Source: Alphaproteobacteria bacterium
GTDB lineage: Bacteria; Pseudomonadota; Alphaproteobacteria; Acetobacterales; Acetobacteraceae
NCBI GenBank assembly: GCA_026400815.1
Contig: JAPLOI010000039.1
Span: 1-64,000 of the forward strand
Direction of reading: 5' to 3'
DNA length: 64,000 nucleotides
The notes under the pieces are model-generated. The model saw only the letters and a list, made by a program, of their open reading frames with translations. It had not been told where the DNA came from and searched no databases. A program made the translations under genes and the position numbers. Positions 47,609 to 56,328 of this stretch are shown piece by piece; within the stretch, counting starts at the first letter, position 1; each line of letters begins with the position of its first letter.

Positions 47609-49055
47609 GAAGCGGGCCATGAGCCATATTCTACCAGCCCGTGCGCTGGCCGTCCTGCTTGGCGTGGCGCTGGCCACCACCGGCTGCAGCACCCTGGAAT
47701 CGATGGCCGACAAGATCATGCCGTCCAGCAGCAGCAAGCCGCAGGAAGGCACGGCGGGCTTCATCCCGGGCTTCCTGGGCGGCGCGGTGGCTGATGAGCC
47801 GCAGGCGGCGCTCGCGGCCCGGGCGATCCTGTCGGCCGGCGGCACGGCGGCCGATGCCGCGGTGGCGGCCGGGTTCGCCCTGGCGGTCACGCTGCCGTCC
47901 CGCGCCGGCCTGGGCAGTGGCGGGGCGTGCCTGGCGTTCTCCCCCGCCTCGCCCACGCTGGTGGCCGATGCGGTGATGTTCCTGCCGGTGCCCGGCGGCG
48001 GCGGCGGAGACCGTCCGGCCGCGGCGCCGATGCTGGCGCGTGGTCTGTTCGCGCTGCATGCCCGCTACGGCAGGCGGCCGTTCGAGTCGCTCGTCTCCCC
48101 GGCGGAGCAGCTCGCCCGCTTCGGCGCGCCGGTCAGCCGCGCCTTCGCGCGCGACCTCGCCGTGGTGGCAGGGCCCCTGGCGGGCGATCCCGAGGCGGCC
48201 GCGATCTTCCTTCCCGGCGGCCGGGCGCCGGCCGAGGGCGACATGCTGATGCAGCCCGATCTCGCGGCCACGCTCGGCCAGATCCGCATTGCCGGCGTGG
48301 GCGACCTGCACCAGGGCGCCCTGGCGCGCCGGCTGACCGAAAGCAGTGTGCTGGCTGGGGGCGGCATCACGCCCAAGGCCCTGCGCGCCGCCCTTCCGCA
48401 ATACCTGCCGGCGCCGCGGGTGGACCTTGGCGGCGGCCTGCTGGTGGCCGTGCTGCCCACCGATGGCGGCGTGGCGGCCGGTGCCGCGATCCGCGCGCTG
48501 TGGTCCAGGCCACAGGCACTCGACGTAGCGGCGGCACGCGCGGCCGGCGTAGCCGCCGCATGGCGCCGTGGCGCGTTCGGCGGCAATGCCCAGGCGGCGG
48601 TGGATTCGTCCGATGTCACCGGCGGCGCCCTGCCGCCTTTGCCGGCCACCACCGGGTTCACCACCATGGACCGCGAGGGCAATGCCGTGGCCTGCGTGGT
48701 CAGCATGAACAACCTGTTCGGCACCGGCCGCGTGGCGCCGCACACCGGCATGGTGCTGGCCGCCTCGCCAGCCTGGATGCCGCCGGCGATGCTCTCGGCG
48801 GCGCTGGCCTATGCCGGCGGCACCAGCACGGCCTTCGTGGGCGCCGCCACCGGCACCGGGCAGGAGGGGGCTGCGCTTGCCACCGCGGTGGCCCTGGCAC
48901 AGAGCGGCGCGGCGCGCCGGGCCCTGCCCACACCGGTGCCGGAGCCCGGGCGGGCCAACGTCCTGCTCTGCCCCGGCGGCCTGCCGACCGATCCCGCACG
49001 ATGCAGCTGGGCCGCGGATTCGCGCGGCAGCGGTCTGGCGGTGGGCGGCAACTGA
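47607..49055 (+). CDS. Gamma-glutamyltransferase-like lipoprotein
   Basis: A 482-residue protein with a lipoprotein signal (ARALAVLLGVALATTGC, lipobox ATTGC). The body follows the Ntn-hydrolase gamma-glutamyltransferase pattern: AARAILSAGGTAADAAVAAGFALAVTLP, GLGSGGACLAF, FVLSPAEQL-like block, and the processing site region PATTGFTTMDREGNAVACVVSMN, where the Thr before Gly would be the N-terminal nucleophile. Canonical GGT is about 580 residues, so this is a shortened divergent form, and the usual THFSVxD motif reads TGFTTMD. Activity is uncertain. Start 47607 is used; 47619 is also possible. Confidence 0.78.
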   Translation: MKRAMSHILPARALAVLLGVALATTGCSTLESMADKIMPSSSSKPQEGTAGFIPGFLGGAVADEPQAALAARAILSAGGTAADAAVAAGFALAVTLPSRAGLGSGGACLAFSPASPTLVADAVMFLPVPGGGGGDRPAAAPMLARGLFALHARYGRRPFESLVSPAEQLARFGAPVSRAFARDLAVVAGPLAGDPEAAAIFLPGGRAPAEGDMLMQPDLAATLGQIRIAGVGDLHQGALARRLTESSVLAGGGITPKALRAALPQYLPAPRVDLGGGLLVAVLPTDGGVAAGAAIRALWSRPQALDVAAARAAGVAAAWRRGAFGGNAQAAVDSSDVTGGALPPLPATTGFTTMDREGNAVACVVSMNNLFGTGRVAPHTGMVLAASPAWMPPAMLSAALAYAGGTSTAFVGAATGTGQEGAALATAVALAQSGAARRALPTPVPEPGRANVLLCPGGLPTDPARCSWAADSRGSGLAVGGN

Positions 49056-50215
49056 TGGCCCTGAAGGTTGGCCGGGGGGCGGCGGCGCCGCCCTTCATCG
49101 TGATGGACGTGATCACCGCGGCGAACGCCCGCCAGGCGCAACTGCCGCCCGGCGCCCCGCATGTGATCCGCATGGAAGTGGGCCAGCCCGGCACCGGCGC
49201 CCCCGCCGGTGCGGTGGCTGCCGCGCAACGCGCGCTCTCGGCCGGCGCGCCGATGGGCTATACGGAAGCCTTCGGCCTGCCCTCGCTGCGCGCCCGCATC
49301 GCCGCCCACGGCCGCGCCTGGTACGGTGTGGACGTGCCGCCCTCCCGCGTGGCCGTCACCGTGGGGGCGTCCGGCGCCTTCCCGCTGGCCTTCCTCGCCG
49401 CCTTCGACCCCGGCGACCGCGTGGCGATGGCCACCCCGTTCTACCCGCCCTACGTCAACATCCTCACCGCGCTCGGCATCGAGCCGGTGATGCTCGAAAC
49501 CGGCCCGGAAACCCGCTTCCAGCCCACCGTCGCCCTGCTGGAGGCGATGGACCCGCGCCCGGACGGCCTGATCGTCGCCAGCCCCTGCAACCCCGCCGGC
49601 ACCATGTTGGCGCCAGAGGAACTGGCCGCGATCGCGCGCTGGTGCCACGCCAACGGGGTGCGCCTGGTCTCCGACGAGATCTACCACGGCCTCGCCTACG
49701 ACCAGACCCAGGCCAGCGCCGCCGCCTACAGCCCCAGCGCCATCGTGGTGAACTCCTTCTCCAAGTATTTCTCCATGACCGGCTGGCGCATCGGCTGGCT
49801 GGTGCTGCCGGAGGATCTGGTGCGCCCGGTGGAGTGCCTGGCGCAGAACATGTTCATCAGCGCGCCCCACATCGCCCAGATCGCCGCCGAGGCCGCCTTC
49901 GACTGCACGGAGGAGCTGGAGGCGAACATCGCCCGCTACCGCCGCTCGCGCGACCTGCTGCTGGCCGCCCTGCCGAAGGCCGGCTTCCCGCGCATCAGTC
50001 CGGCCGAGGGCGCCTTCTACCTCTATGCCGACGTGTCCGACCGCACCAACGACAGCCGCGACTTCTGCGCCCGCATGCTGGCCGAAGCCGGGATCGCCGC
50101 CTCCCCTGGCGTGGATTTCGACCGCAAGCGCGGCCACCACTTCCTGCGCTTCAGCTATTGCGGCCCGGAGGCGGACATGGCGCAGGCCGCCGAGCGCCTG
50201 CAACGCTGGCGCTGA
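49055..50215 (+). CDS. Class I/II PLP-dependent aminotransferase
   Basis: A 386-residue fold-type I aminotransferase. Features: VGQPGTGAP, GYTEAFGLPSLR, SNPxN-type block PCNPAGTML, DEIYHGL, and the PLP-Lys in NSFSKYFSMTGWRIGW. Substrate-binding Arg lies in HHFLRFSYC. The aspartate/methionine aminotransferase group is likely, but the amino acid is unknown. The start ATG overlaps the GGT-like stop by one base (TGATG), so the genes are coupled. A hairpin at 50232-50259 ends the unit. Confidence 0.92.
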   Translation: MALKVGRGAAAPPFIVMDVITAANARQAQLPPGAPHVIRMEVGQPGTGAPAGAVAAAQRALSAGAPMGYTEAFGLPSLRARIAAHGRAWYGVDVPPSRVAVTVGASGAFPLAFLAAFDPGDRVAMATPFYPPYVNILTALGIEPVMLETGPETRFQPTVALLEAMDPRPDGLIVASPCNPAGTMLAPEELAAIARWCHANGVRLVSDEIYHGLAYDQTQASAAAYSPSAIVVNSFSKYFSMTGWRIGWLVLPEDLVRPVECLAQNMFISAPHIAQIAAEAAFDCTEELEANIARYRRSRDLLLAALPKAGFPRISPAEGAFYLYADVSDRTNDSRDFCARMLAEAGIAASPGVDFDRKRGHHFLRFSYCGPEADMAQAAERLQRWR

Positions 50216-50231
50216 CACCCTGAAACGAAAA

Positions 50232-50259
50232 CGGCCGGCCCTCCTGGGAGGGCCGGCCG
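50232..50259 (+). terminator. 12-bp GC-rich hairpin after the aminotransferase gene
   Basis: CGGCCGGCCCTC (50232-50243) pairs perfectly with 50248-50259 around a CTGG loop. No U-tract follows, but the stem is very stable and lies 16 bp past the stop, so it is probably a terminator. Confidence 0.6.
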
Positions 50260-50282
50260 CATCGTCTGGATCGGTCGAAGCC

Positions 50283-50386
50283 TTAGAGCAACAGCCGATC
50301 GGATGGAATCATCCGATCGGCTTAAGTTGCTCGCCAAAACAAAGAGCTAGAGTGGTGGCCGACCGTCTATCGGGTCGGCTCCCGCT

Positions 50387-50393
<7 letters not shown>
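50283..50393. repeat. Composite palindromic intergenic element
   Basis: A first cruciform: GAGCAAC (50286-50292) ... AGCCGATCGGATG (50293-50305), loop GAAT, its complement (50310-50322) ... GTTGCTC (50326-50332). A second: CTAGAG ... GCCGACC / GGTCGGC ... CTCTAG (about 50347-50391). AT-rich linkers join them. Such CTAGAGC/GATCGG elements are common intergenic repeats in alphaproteobacteria. It overlaps the stop codon of the peroxiredoxin gene. Confidence 0.7.
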
Positions 50394-50866
<473 letters not shown>

Positions 50867-50958
50867 CTGGCCTGTGCCCCGTTTGTTGTTTTGCCGTGGC
50901 GGCATGGGCCGCCGCCGGGCCGCTTGCGTGCCGGCCCGATCCGACCAACATAGAGGAC

Positions 50959-51597
50959 ATGGCACGCAAATCCACCCCTGCCGCAACTGAAGCCAAAGAG
51001 GGCGAAGCCAAAGCGGGCGAGGCCGAAGCGGGCGGGCCCTGGCTGACCGGGCAGGTGCTGATCGCCATGCCCGCCCTGGCCGGCAGCGTGTTCGCGCGCA
51101 GCGTCATCTACCTGTGCGCCCACACCCCGGATGGCGCGATGGGCCTGATCCTCAACCAGCCCCTCGCCAGCCCCAGCTTCGAAGACCTGCTGCAAACCCT
51201 CGCCGTGGAACCGCGCCCGCCCGCCCGCAGCATCCGGCTGCATTCCGGCGGCCCGGTGGAAAACGGCCGCGGCTTCGTGCTGCACAGCCGCGACTGGACC
51301 GGCGAAGGCAGCCTGCTGGTCGATGACCACGTGGCCCTCACCGCCAGCCTCGATGTGCTGAAGGCCATCGCCGAGGGTGGTGGGCCGGAACAGGGCCTGC
51401 TCGCACTCGGCTATTCCGGCTGGGGCCCCGGCCAGCTCGATCGCGAGATCCAGGAGAATTCCTGGCTCTCCATCCCCATGGCCGGCGACGACCTGCCGTT
51501 GCTGTTCGATTCCGACCACGAGAGCAAATGGCGCCGCGCCATGGCCCGCCTGGGCGTGGACCCCATGCTGCTCTCCGGGGTCGCCGGCCGCGCCTGA
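50959..51597 (+). CDS. YqgE/AlgH family protein
   Basis: A 212-residue protein. After a 35-residue Ala/Glu/Lys-rich extension comes the family core: LTGQVLIAMPALAGSVFARSVIYLC, GAMGLILNQPL, LHSGGPVENGRGFVLHS, ALGYSGWGPGQLDREI and a terminal LGVDPMLLSG. YqgE is conserved in Proteobacteria with unclear function. The start ATG 50959 is divergent from the peroxiredoxin gene. Confidence 0.92.
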   Translation: MARKSTPAATEAKEGEAKAGEAEAGGPWLTGQVLIAMPALAGSVFARSVIYLCAHTPDGAMGLILNQPLASPSFEDLLQTLAVEPRPPARSIRLHSGGPVENGRGFVLHSRDWTGEGSLLVDDHVALTASLDVLKAIAEGGGPEQGLLALGYSGWGPGQLDREIQENSWLSIPMAGDDLPLLFDSDHESKWRRAMARLGVDPMLLSGVAGRA

Positions 51598-51662
51598 GCC
51601 GGGCGCCAAGCCCATCGGGAAACCACTTGCATCCCGGCCATGCCGGGGCGCAGGCTCGCGCC

Positions 51663-52424
51663 ATGCGCTGGTTGGGCCTGCTCCTCCTGATCGCCTCCCT
51701 CGTGCTGCCGCGCCCCGCTGGGGCAGGTGAGCGCACCGTCGATCTCGCCCTGGTGCTGCTGACGGACGTCTCGCGCAGCGTGGACCAGCGCGAATACGCC
51801 CTGATGAAGGAAGGCTACGCCGCCGCCCTCACCGACCCGCGCGTGCTGGCCGCCATCGCCGGCGGCGAACATGCGTCGGTGGCCATCCTCTACGTGGAAT
51901 TCGCCGGCGCGCATGAGGTACGCACTATGGTGGACTGGACCGTGGTCCATGATGCCGCCTCCGCCGCGGCACTCGCCGCCCAGGTCAAGGCCGCCCCGCG
52001 CGCCTTCTGGGGCCGCACCTCGATCTCCGCCGGGATCGAACATGCCATGGCCGCATTGGAACGTGATCTCGCGGCCAAAGGCATCGAGGCGGTGCGCCAG
52101 GTGATCGATGTCTGCGGCGACGGCACCAACAACAGCGGCCGAGAGGTCGGCACGGTGCGGGATGAAGCGGTGGCCGCCGGCATCACCATCAACGCGCTGG
52201 TCATCCACAGCGACCCCGCCAATGCCTGGATCGCCGCCCATGTGAACCCGCCCGGCGGGCTCACCCACTGGTTCCGCGAGAACGTGATGGGCGGCATGGG
52301 CGCCTTCGTGCTGGAGGTGGAGGATTTCGACAGCTTCGGCCACGGCATCACCCGCAAGCTGATCAGCGAGATCGCCGGCCGCGCCCGCCCCGGCACCCGC
52401 TTCGCACTACTCCCCGCGCGCTGA
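51663..52424 (+). CDS. DUF1194 domain protein (VWA-like, exported)
   Basis: A 253-residue protein with signal peptide MRWLGLLLLIASLVLPRPAGA. The core has a von Willebrand A-like metal site (LLTDVSRSVDQREYALMKEGYAAAL, then TSISAGIEHA and DVCGDGTNNSGRE), typical of DUF1194. Such proteins probably bind divalent metal and protein partners in the periplasm; the role is unknown. It follows yqgE on the same strand by 65 bp. Confidence 0.88.
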   Translation: MRWLGLLLLIASLVLPRPAGAGERTVDLALVLLTDVSRSVDQREYALMKEGYAAALTDPRVLAAIAGGEHASVAILYVEFAGAHEVRTMVDWTVVHDAASAAALAAQVKAAPRAFWGRTSISAGIEHAMAALERDLAAKGIEAVRQVIDVCGDGTNNSGREVGTVRDEAVAAGITINALVIHSDPANAWIAAHVNPPGGLTHWFRENVMGGMGAFVLEVEDFDSFGHGITRKLISEIAGRARPGTRFALLPAR

Positions 52425-52488
52425 CTCACCTTTGACCCGGCGCGACCCGCGCGCGACAGTGCCGCCCTCTCGCAAAGGGTAGCACCAC

Positions 52489-53430
52489 ATGGAAATCCGC
52501 AATCTCGGCACCTCCGGCCTGCGCGTCTCGGCGATCGGCCTTGGCTGCAACAACTTCGCCGGCCGCATCGACCTGGAGGCCACGCGGCGCGTCATCCACA
52601 AGGCCCACGACCTCGGCATCACCCTGTTCGACACGGCGGACGTCTACGGCAACCAGGGCGGCAGCGAGAGCTTCATGGGCGAGGTGCTGGGCAGCATGCG
52701 CCAGGAGATCGTGCTCGCCACCAAGTTCTGCATGCCAATGAGCAACGACGGCCGGAAGCAGGGCGCCTCGCGCCGCTACATCATGCAGGCGGTCGAAGCC
52801 AGCCTCACCCGCCTCAAGACCGACTACATCGACCTCTACCAGGTGCACCGCTTCGACCCGCTGACCCCGATCGAGGAAACCCTGCGCGCGCTCGATGACC
52901 TCGTCCGCCAGGGCAAGGTCCGCTACGTCGGTTGCTCCAACTGGGCCTCATGGCAAATGACCGAGGCCGCCTGGATCGCCCGCGGCGCCGGCCTCAACCA
53001 CTTCGTCTCCTGCCAGGACGAATATTCGCTGGTCGTGCGCGATGCCGAGAAGGAGCTGATGCCCGCCGCGCGCCACCTGGGCATGGGCCTGCTGCCCTAT
53101 TTCCCGCTCGCCTCCGGCCTGCTCACCGGCAAATACCGCCGCAACGCCCCGATGCCGGAATCCTCGCGCCTCACCACCACGCAGCGCCTGGTGGATCGCT
53201 ACCTCACGGACAAGAACTGGGTGATCAGCGAAAAGCTGATCGACTACGCCGAGGCGCGCGGCCACACGGCGCTGGAACTGGCGTTCAGCTGGCTGCTGGC
53301 CCAGGCCCCGGTGTCCAGCGTGATCGCAGGCGCCACCAAGCCGGAGCAGCTGGAACAGAACGTCACGGCGGGCGGCTGGAAGCTCTCGGCCGATGAACTG
53401 GCCGAGATCGACCGCATCACCACCGGCTGA
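52489..53430 (+). CDS. Aldo/keto reductase
   Basis: A 313-residue AKR. Catalytic Asp48 and Tyr53 are in FDTADVYG, Lys in VLATKFC, and His in YQVHRFD; the NADPH-binding end shows VIAGATKPEQLEQN. The fold and motifs are of the YghZ/Tas branch acting on aldehydes and ketones. The substrate is unknown. A palindromic terminator follows at 53449-53471. Confidence 0.92.
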   Translation: MEIRNLGTSGLRVSAIGLGCNNFAGRIDLEATRRVIHKAHDLGITLFDTADVYGNQGGSESFMGEVLGSMRQEIVLATKFCMPMSNDGRKQGASRRYIMQAVEASLTRLKTDYIDLYQVHRFDPLTPIEETLRALDDLVRQGKVRYVGCSNWASWQMTEAAWIARGAGLNHFVSCQDEYSLVVRDAEKELMPAARHLGMGLLPYFPLASGLLTGKYRRNAPMPESSRLTTTQRLVDRYLTDKNWVISEKLIDYAEARGHTALELAFSWLLAQAPVSSVIAGATKPEQLEQNVTAGGWKLSADELAEIDRITTG

Positions 53431-53448
53431 TACGCCCAGGGATGCGAG

Positions 53449-53471
53449 GGCGGGGCCATTTTGGCCCCGCC
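53449..53471. terminator. Bidirectional terminator hairpin
   Basis: GGCGGGGCCA (53449-53458) pairs perfectly with TGGCCCCGCC (53462-53471), loop TTT. It lies between the convergent aldo/keto reductase and MarR genes and so may serve both. Confidence 0.7.
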
Positions 53472-53485
53472 TGCCACCCTGATGC

Positions 53486-53848
53486 TCAGGCCGCGGCCGC
53501 GGTTTCCGCGCGGTCGGGCTTGCCCTTCAGCGCGGTGGCGATGTAGCCGCGCAGATCGTTCAGATAGTCATTGCCACGGCGGGTGCGGGTCACCAGCACC
53601 GAACGGCGGTCGCGCGGATCCGGCGCACGCTTGGCCAGGCCCAGCTCCGCCAGCCGGTCCAGCGAACGCGTGATCGCGGGCTTGGACACTTCCAGCCGCG
53701 CGGCCAGGCCACGCACGGTGTGCGGGCCGTCTTCCAGATAGGCAATCAGGAACACGCCGAACTGCCGGGCAGACAGGTCGGGCCCGTCGCGACGGACAGT
53801 TCCCACGATGGTATCACGTAGAATTTCCAACAGTCGTTCCGGAGTCAT
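53486..53848 (-). CDS. MarR-family transcriptional regulator
   Basis: A 120-residue winged-helix protein. DNA-binding part: QFGVFLIAYLEDGPHTVRGLAARLEVSKPAITRSLDRLAELGLAKRAPDPRDRRSVLV (given as its blocks TVRGLAARLEVSKPAITRSL and DPRDRRSV), the latter being the MarR wing. The start MTPERL is chosen over an upstream GTG. It is divergent from the intradiol dioxygenase across a 358-bp gap, so it may regulate that gene, itself or both. Confidence 0.88.
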   Translation of the reverse strand: MTPERLLEILRDTIVGTVRRDGPDLSARQFGVFLIAYLEDGPHTVRGLAARLEVSKPAITRSLDRLAELGLAKRAPDPRDRRSVLVTRTRRGNDYLNDLRGYIATALKGKPDRAETAAAA

Positions 53849-54206
53849 GATGGAGGGCACGGAGAATCTCCTTTGGGGATGAGCACGCACGAGTCAAAGC
53901 GGTCGCTTATCCAGTCGAGAAGGTCTGGCAGCGGGCATCGTTTCGTCCGTCGGCAAAATGCCGTATGCAGCAACGAAAATCTAGCGTCAAAAAATCGTTA
54001 ATTCTTAATTAAGGTTTCCGAATTAGGTGGCATATCGCAATGTCTTCAGGCGGGGTTGAGCCGCTCATGCACCGAAACGGAGGCGAAGCTGCACCGGTTC
54101 CGGTGTCCATCTTATGAATCGCATCACAAACTGTGTCCGCGACCCGTCTTGCCGGCGCGCCGCAGGGCGGTAGGATCAGGCCACCCCAGCCGGAAGGACC
54201 CCCCGC
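53849..54206. promoter_or_regulatory. Divergent promoter region with palindromes
   Basis: A 358-bp AT-richer gap between the MarR gene and the dioxygenase gene. It contains the exact palindrome CGGCAaaaTGCCG (53951-53963), flanked by TTTCGT (53941-53946) and ACGAAA (53973-53978), and an AT-rich near-palindrome TTAATTCTTAATTAA (53998-54012). These are candidate MarR operators. No gene was recognised. Confidence 0.45.
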
Positions 54207-54821
54207 ATGGCCGCCTCCGTGCCCACCGATTCGCCGCAGACCAATGCCCCCCTGGGCGCCCACGAATTCCTGCTGCGCCGCACGCCGGATCAGATCCTCG
54301 GCCCGTTCTACCCCGTCCGCCGCACGCCAGACCGCAGCGGCGACCTCACCCAGGGCGGCCGCGCCCAAGGCCTCATGCTCCATCTCTCAGGGATCATCAC
54401 CCGGCTGGACGGCACGCCGGTGGAAGGGGCAGAGGTGCAGGTCTGGCAAGCCAACCAGCACGGCCGCTACCTGCACGACGGCGACGTGAGCCCAGAGCCC
54501 CTCGACCCGCATTTCGAAGGCTTCGGCGAACTCGTCACGGGGGCAGATGGCCGCTACGCCTTCACCACCATCAAGCCGATTGCCTACCGCACCAGCCCCA
54601 CCACCTGGCGCCCGGCGCACATCCATTTCCGCGTCACCACGCGAATGGAGCAGTTCGTCACCCAGATGTATTTCGAGGGCGACCCCTACAACGAGACCGA
54701 CCCGTTCCTGCGCAGCGCCCGCCGGCCGGAAGCACTGCTCGTCTCCCTGCTCCCACCCGGCCCCGGTCAGGCCCCCGAGTCGCGCCGGGTGGAATTCAAT
54801 ATCGCGCTGGCGACCGGCTAA
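54207..54821 (+). CDS. Intradiol ring-cleavage dioxygenase (protocatechuate 3,4-dioxygenase-like)
   Basis: A 204-residue protein. The family start ILGPFYPVRRTPD, then SGIITRLDGTPVEGAEVQVWQANQHGRYLH (first Fe-Tyr), IKPIAYRTSPTTWRPAHIHFRV (second Tyr and the His pair) and QMYFEGDPYN. These are the Fe(III) ligands of intradiol dioxygenases, which cleave catechols between the hydroxyls. It is shorter than PcaH and single-gene, so the substrate is uncertain. It is divergent from MarR and convergent with the S24 gene, 3 bp apart. Confidence 0.9.
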   Translation: MAASVPTDSPQTNAPLGAHEFLLRRTPDQILGPFYPVRRTPDRSGDLTQGGRAQGLMLHLSGIITRLDGTPVEGAEVQVWQANQHGRYLHDGDVSPEPLDPHFEGFGELVTGADGRYAFTTIKPIAYRTSPTTWRPAHIHFRVTTRMEQFVTQMYFEGDPYNETDPFLRSARRPEALLVSLLPPGPGQAPESRRVEFNIALATG

Positions 54822-54824
54822 ACC

Positions 54825-55466
54825 CTATTGGCTCGCCCAAACGATGCGATGCATCCACACCACCTCGGAAAGATCGAACGAATAATCGGGATAGGCCGGG
54901 TTCAGGCTCTTCAGCTCGATCTTCCGCGCCGAGCGCCGCGCCAGCTCCTTGGCCATCACCTCGCCACCATGCGTCCGCGCCACCACCCGGTCGCCGCGGC
55001 GCAGCGGGGCCGCCGGTGAAACGATCACCAGATCCCCGTCGCGATACACCGGCTCCATCGAATCGCCGCTGATCTCCAGCGCATAGGCATTCGGGTCCGC
55101 CACTTCCGGCAGCCCCACCTCGTCCCAGCTGCCGCCCACCGGAAAGCCGCCATCGTCGAAGAAGCCCTCGCCACCGGCCTGGGCCAGCCCGATCAGCGGA
55201 ATCCGCCGCGAGGTCACCGAGCGCGCCGGCATCGCCCGCGCCCCGCCCACCAGGGCTGCGAAGCTATCGAACCCCGCCCCCACCGCATCCAGCGCCTTGG
55301 CCACGCTCTCTGTGCTCGGCCAGCGCGCCCGCCCATCGGGCATGATCCGCTTGGACGGATTGAAGGTCGTGGCATCCAGCCCGGACCGCTTCGCCAACCC
55401 GGAGGCAGAGAGCCCATGCTCCGCCGCCAAGGTGTCCAGTGCCCGCCAAACATCGGCATGTTTCAT
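54825..55466 (-). CDS. S24-family (LexA/CI-like) repressor
   Basis: A 213-residue protein. N-terminal helix-turn-helix (about 7-45: WRALDTLAAEHGLSASGLAKRSGLDATTF) followed by a peptidase S24 domain with Ser136 (SGDSMEP) and Lys173 (VMAKEL), the catalytic dyad. An Ala-Gly pair at 97-98 could be the self-cleavage site. Phage CI-like repressors and cellular stress regulators share this design. The start MKHADVW has GGGGA in front. It is divergent from an unknown gene at 55635. Confidence 0.9.
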   Translation of the reverse strand: MKHADVWRALDTLAAEHGLSASGLAKRSGLDATTFNPSKRIMPDGRARWPSTESVAKALDAVGAGFDSFAALVGGARAMPARSVTSRRIPLIGLAQAGGEGFFDDGGFPVGGSWDEVGLPEVADPNAYALEISGDSMEPVYRDGDLVIVSPAAPLRRGDRVVARTHGGEVMAKELARRSARKIELKSLNPAYPDYSFDLSEVVWMHRIVWASQ

Positions 55467-55524
55467 CGCAATTCCCCTGCCCGCTGCGGCCTGCCGGGCC
55501 GAATCGATGAGCGAATTCAATCTA

Positions 55525-55627
55525 TAGGAATGGGTCCTGGATTCGCTAGGAAAAAAACACCGAAAACGGGTTGCAACGAACACCGGTCGCTGCTTTTATG
55601 TTCACGATATGTTCCAATTCCTAGGAA
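55525..55627. promoter_or_regulatory. TAGGAA half-sites in the S24 divergent promoter
   Basis: TAGGAA occurs at 55525-55530, 55547-55552 and 55622-55627. The first two are 22 bp apart (two helical turns). The third is part of the exact palindrome TTCCTAGGAA (55618-55627), which overlaps the leader of the divergent gene. The first lies in AGGAatgggTCCT. These are candidate S24 operator half-sites. Confidence 0.45.
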
Positions 55628-55634
55628 GGACGCC

Positions 55635-56174
55635 ATGAACATGCCCGCAACCCCCGGTTTCCGCGCCTTGCAGGCCTCCCGCCCCGCCCCCGTCCCCGCC
55701 CCCGTCCCCGCCGGCGCCTTCCGGCAGCCCCAGCCGCCGTGCCCCATGCCCGCCGCCGCCCCACGCCACGCCGATGCCTGCCTGCCCCTGCCCCTGCGCC
55801 CTGCCACCGCCTCCCGCCGCGCCGTGCCGGCCATCCCCGGCACCGTGCCGTTCGAAGATGCGGCCCAGGCCTGGTTCTGGACCGTGGCCTCCCTGGCCGC
55901 CCGGCACGGCGCCGGCCTCGGCCGCGGCACCCAGGGCGGCCAGGGCGGCGTGCGTATCGCCCGCCCCTGCGACCCCGATGACGTGATCCGCGCGCTCGAT
56001 CTGCTCTACCGCCGTGGCGGCATCGGCCCCACCCACGCCCGTGTTCTGCGCCGCTGGGGCGAACGCTTCACCGTCCCCGCCCCCGGCGGCACCAGCGCCG
56101 AAGATGCCCTGCTCTGGTCCGAGGCGATGGCCCAGCTGGATGGCGTGCTGCGCCCCAAGGGCATTTTTCTCTGA
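55635..56174 (+). CDS. Unknown protein divergent from the S24 repressor
   Basis: A 179-residue protein. The first 70 residues are Pro/Ala-rich (PVPAPVPAGAF); the rest is a compact domain with FEDAAQAWFWTVASLAARHG, DPDDVIRALDLLYRRGGIG and a terminal QLDGVLRPKGIFL. No signal peptide or known motif. A strong AGGAAGG ribosome binding site precedes the start. Its promoter region contains TAGGAA half-sites shared with the repressor gene, which suggests S24-controlled expression. Confidence 0.7.
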   Translation: MNMPATPGFRALQASRPAPVPAPVPAGAFRQPQPPCPMPAAAPRHADACLPLPLRPATASRRAVPAIPGTVPFEDAAQAWFWTVASLAARHGAGLGRGTQGGQGGVRIARPCDPDDVIRALDLLYRRGGIGPTHARVLRRWGERFTVPAPGGTSAEDALLWSEAMAQLDGVLRPKGIFL

Positions 56175-56202
56175 CAATTTGAAAAGAAAAAGAAAATAAT
56201 CC

Positions 56203-56231
56203 TTGACTCCCTCACGTCCCCCGGCTAACCT
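56203..56231 (+). promoter_or_regulatory. Sigma-70-type promoter
   Basis: TTGACT (56203-56208), a 17-nt spacer and TAACCT (56226-56231) match -35 and -10 consensus well. Transcription would start near 56238, about 90 bp before the next gene, and read first into the terminator at 56278-56311. Confidence 0.55.
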
Positions 56232-56277
56232 TCCCCCATCGCCGAACCAGCTTCGCCGAAACGTCCCCCCTCACCAC

Positions 56278-56311
56278 GGGCCGCGTTCCTCCAAGGGATC
56301 GCGGCCCTTTT
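56278..56311 (+). terminator. Intrinsic terminator in the leader of the 56329 gene
   Basis: GGGCCGCG (56278-56285) pairs with CGCGGCCC (56300-56307), followed by TTTT. It lies between the promoter at 56203-56231 and the start codon at 56329, where a terminator would either end a roughly 70-nt small RNA or act as an attenuator. Confidence 0.7.
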
Positions 56312-56328
56312 CATGTCCGGAGCACACC

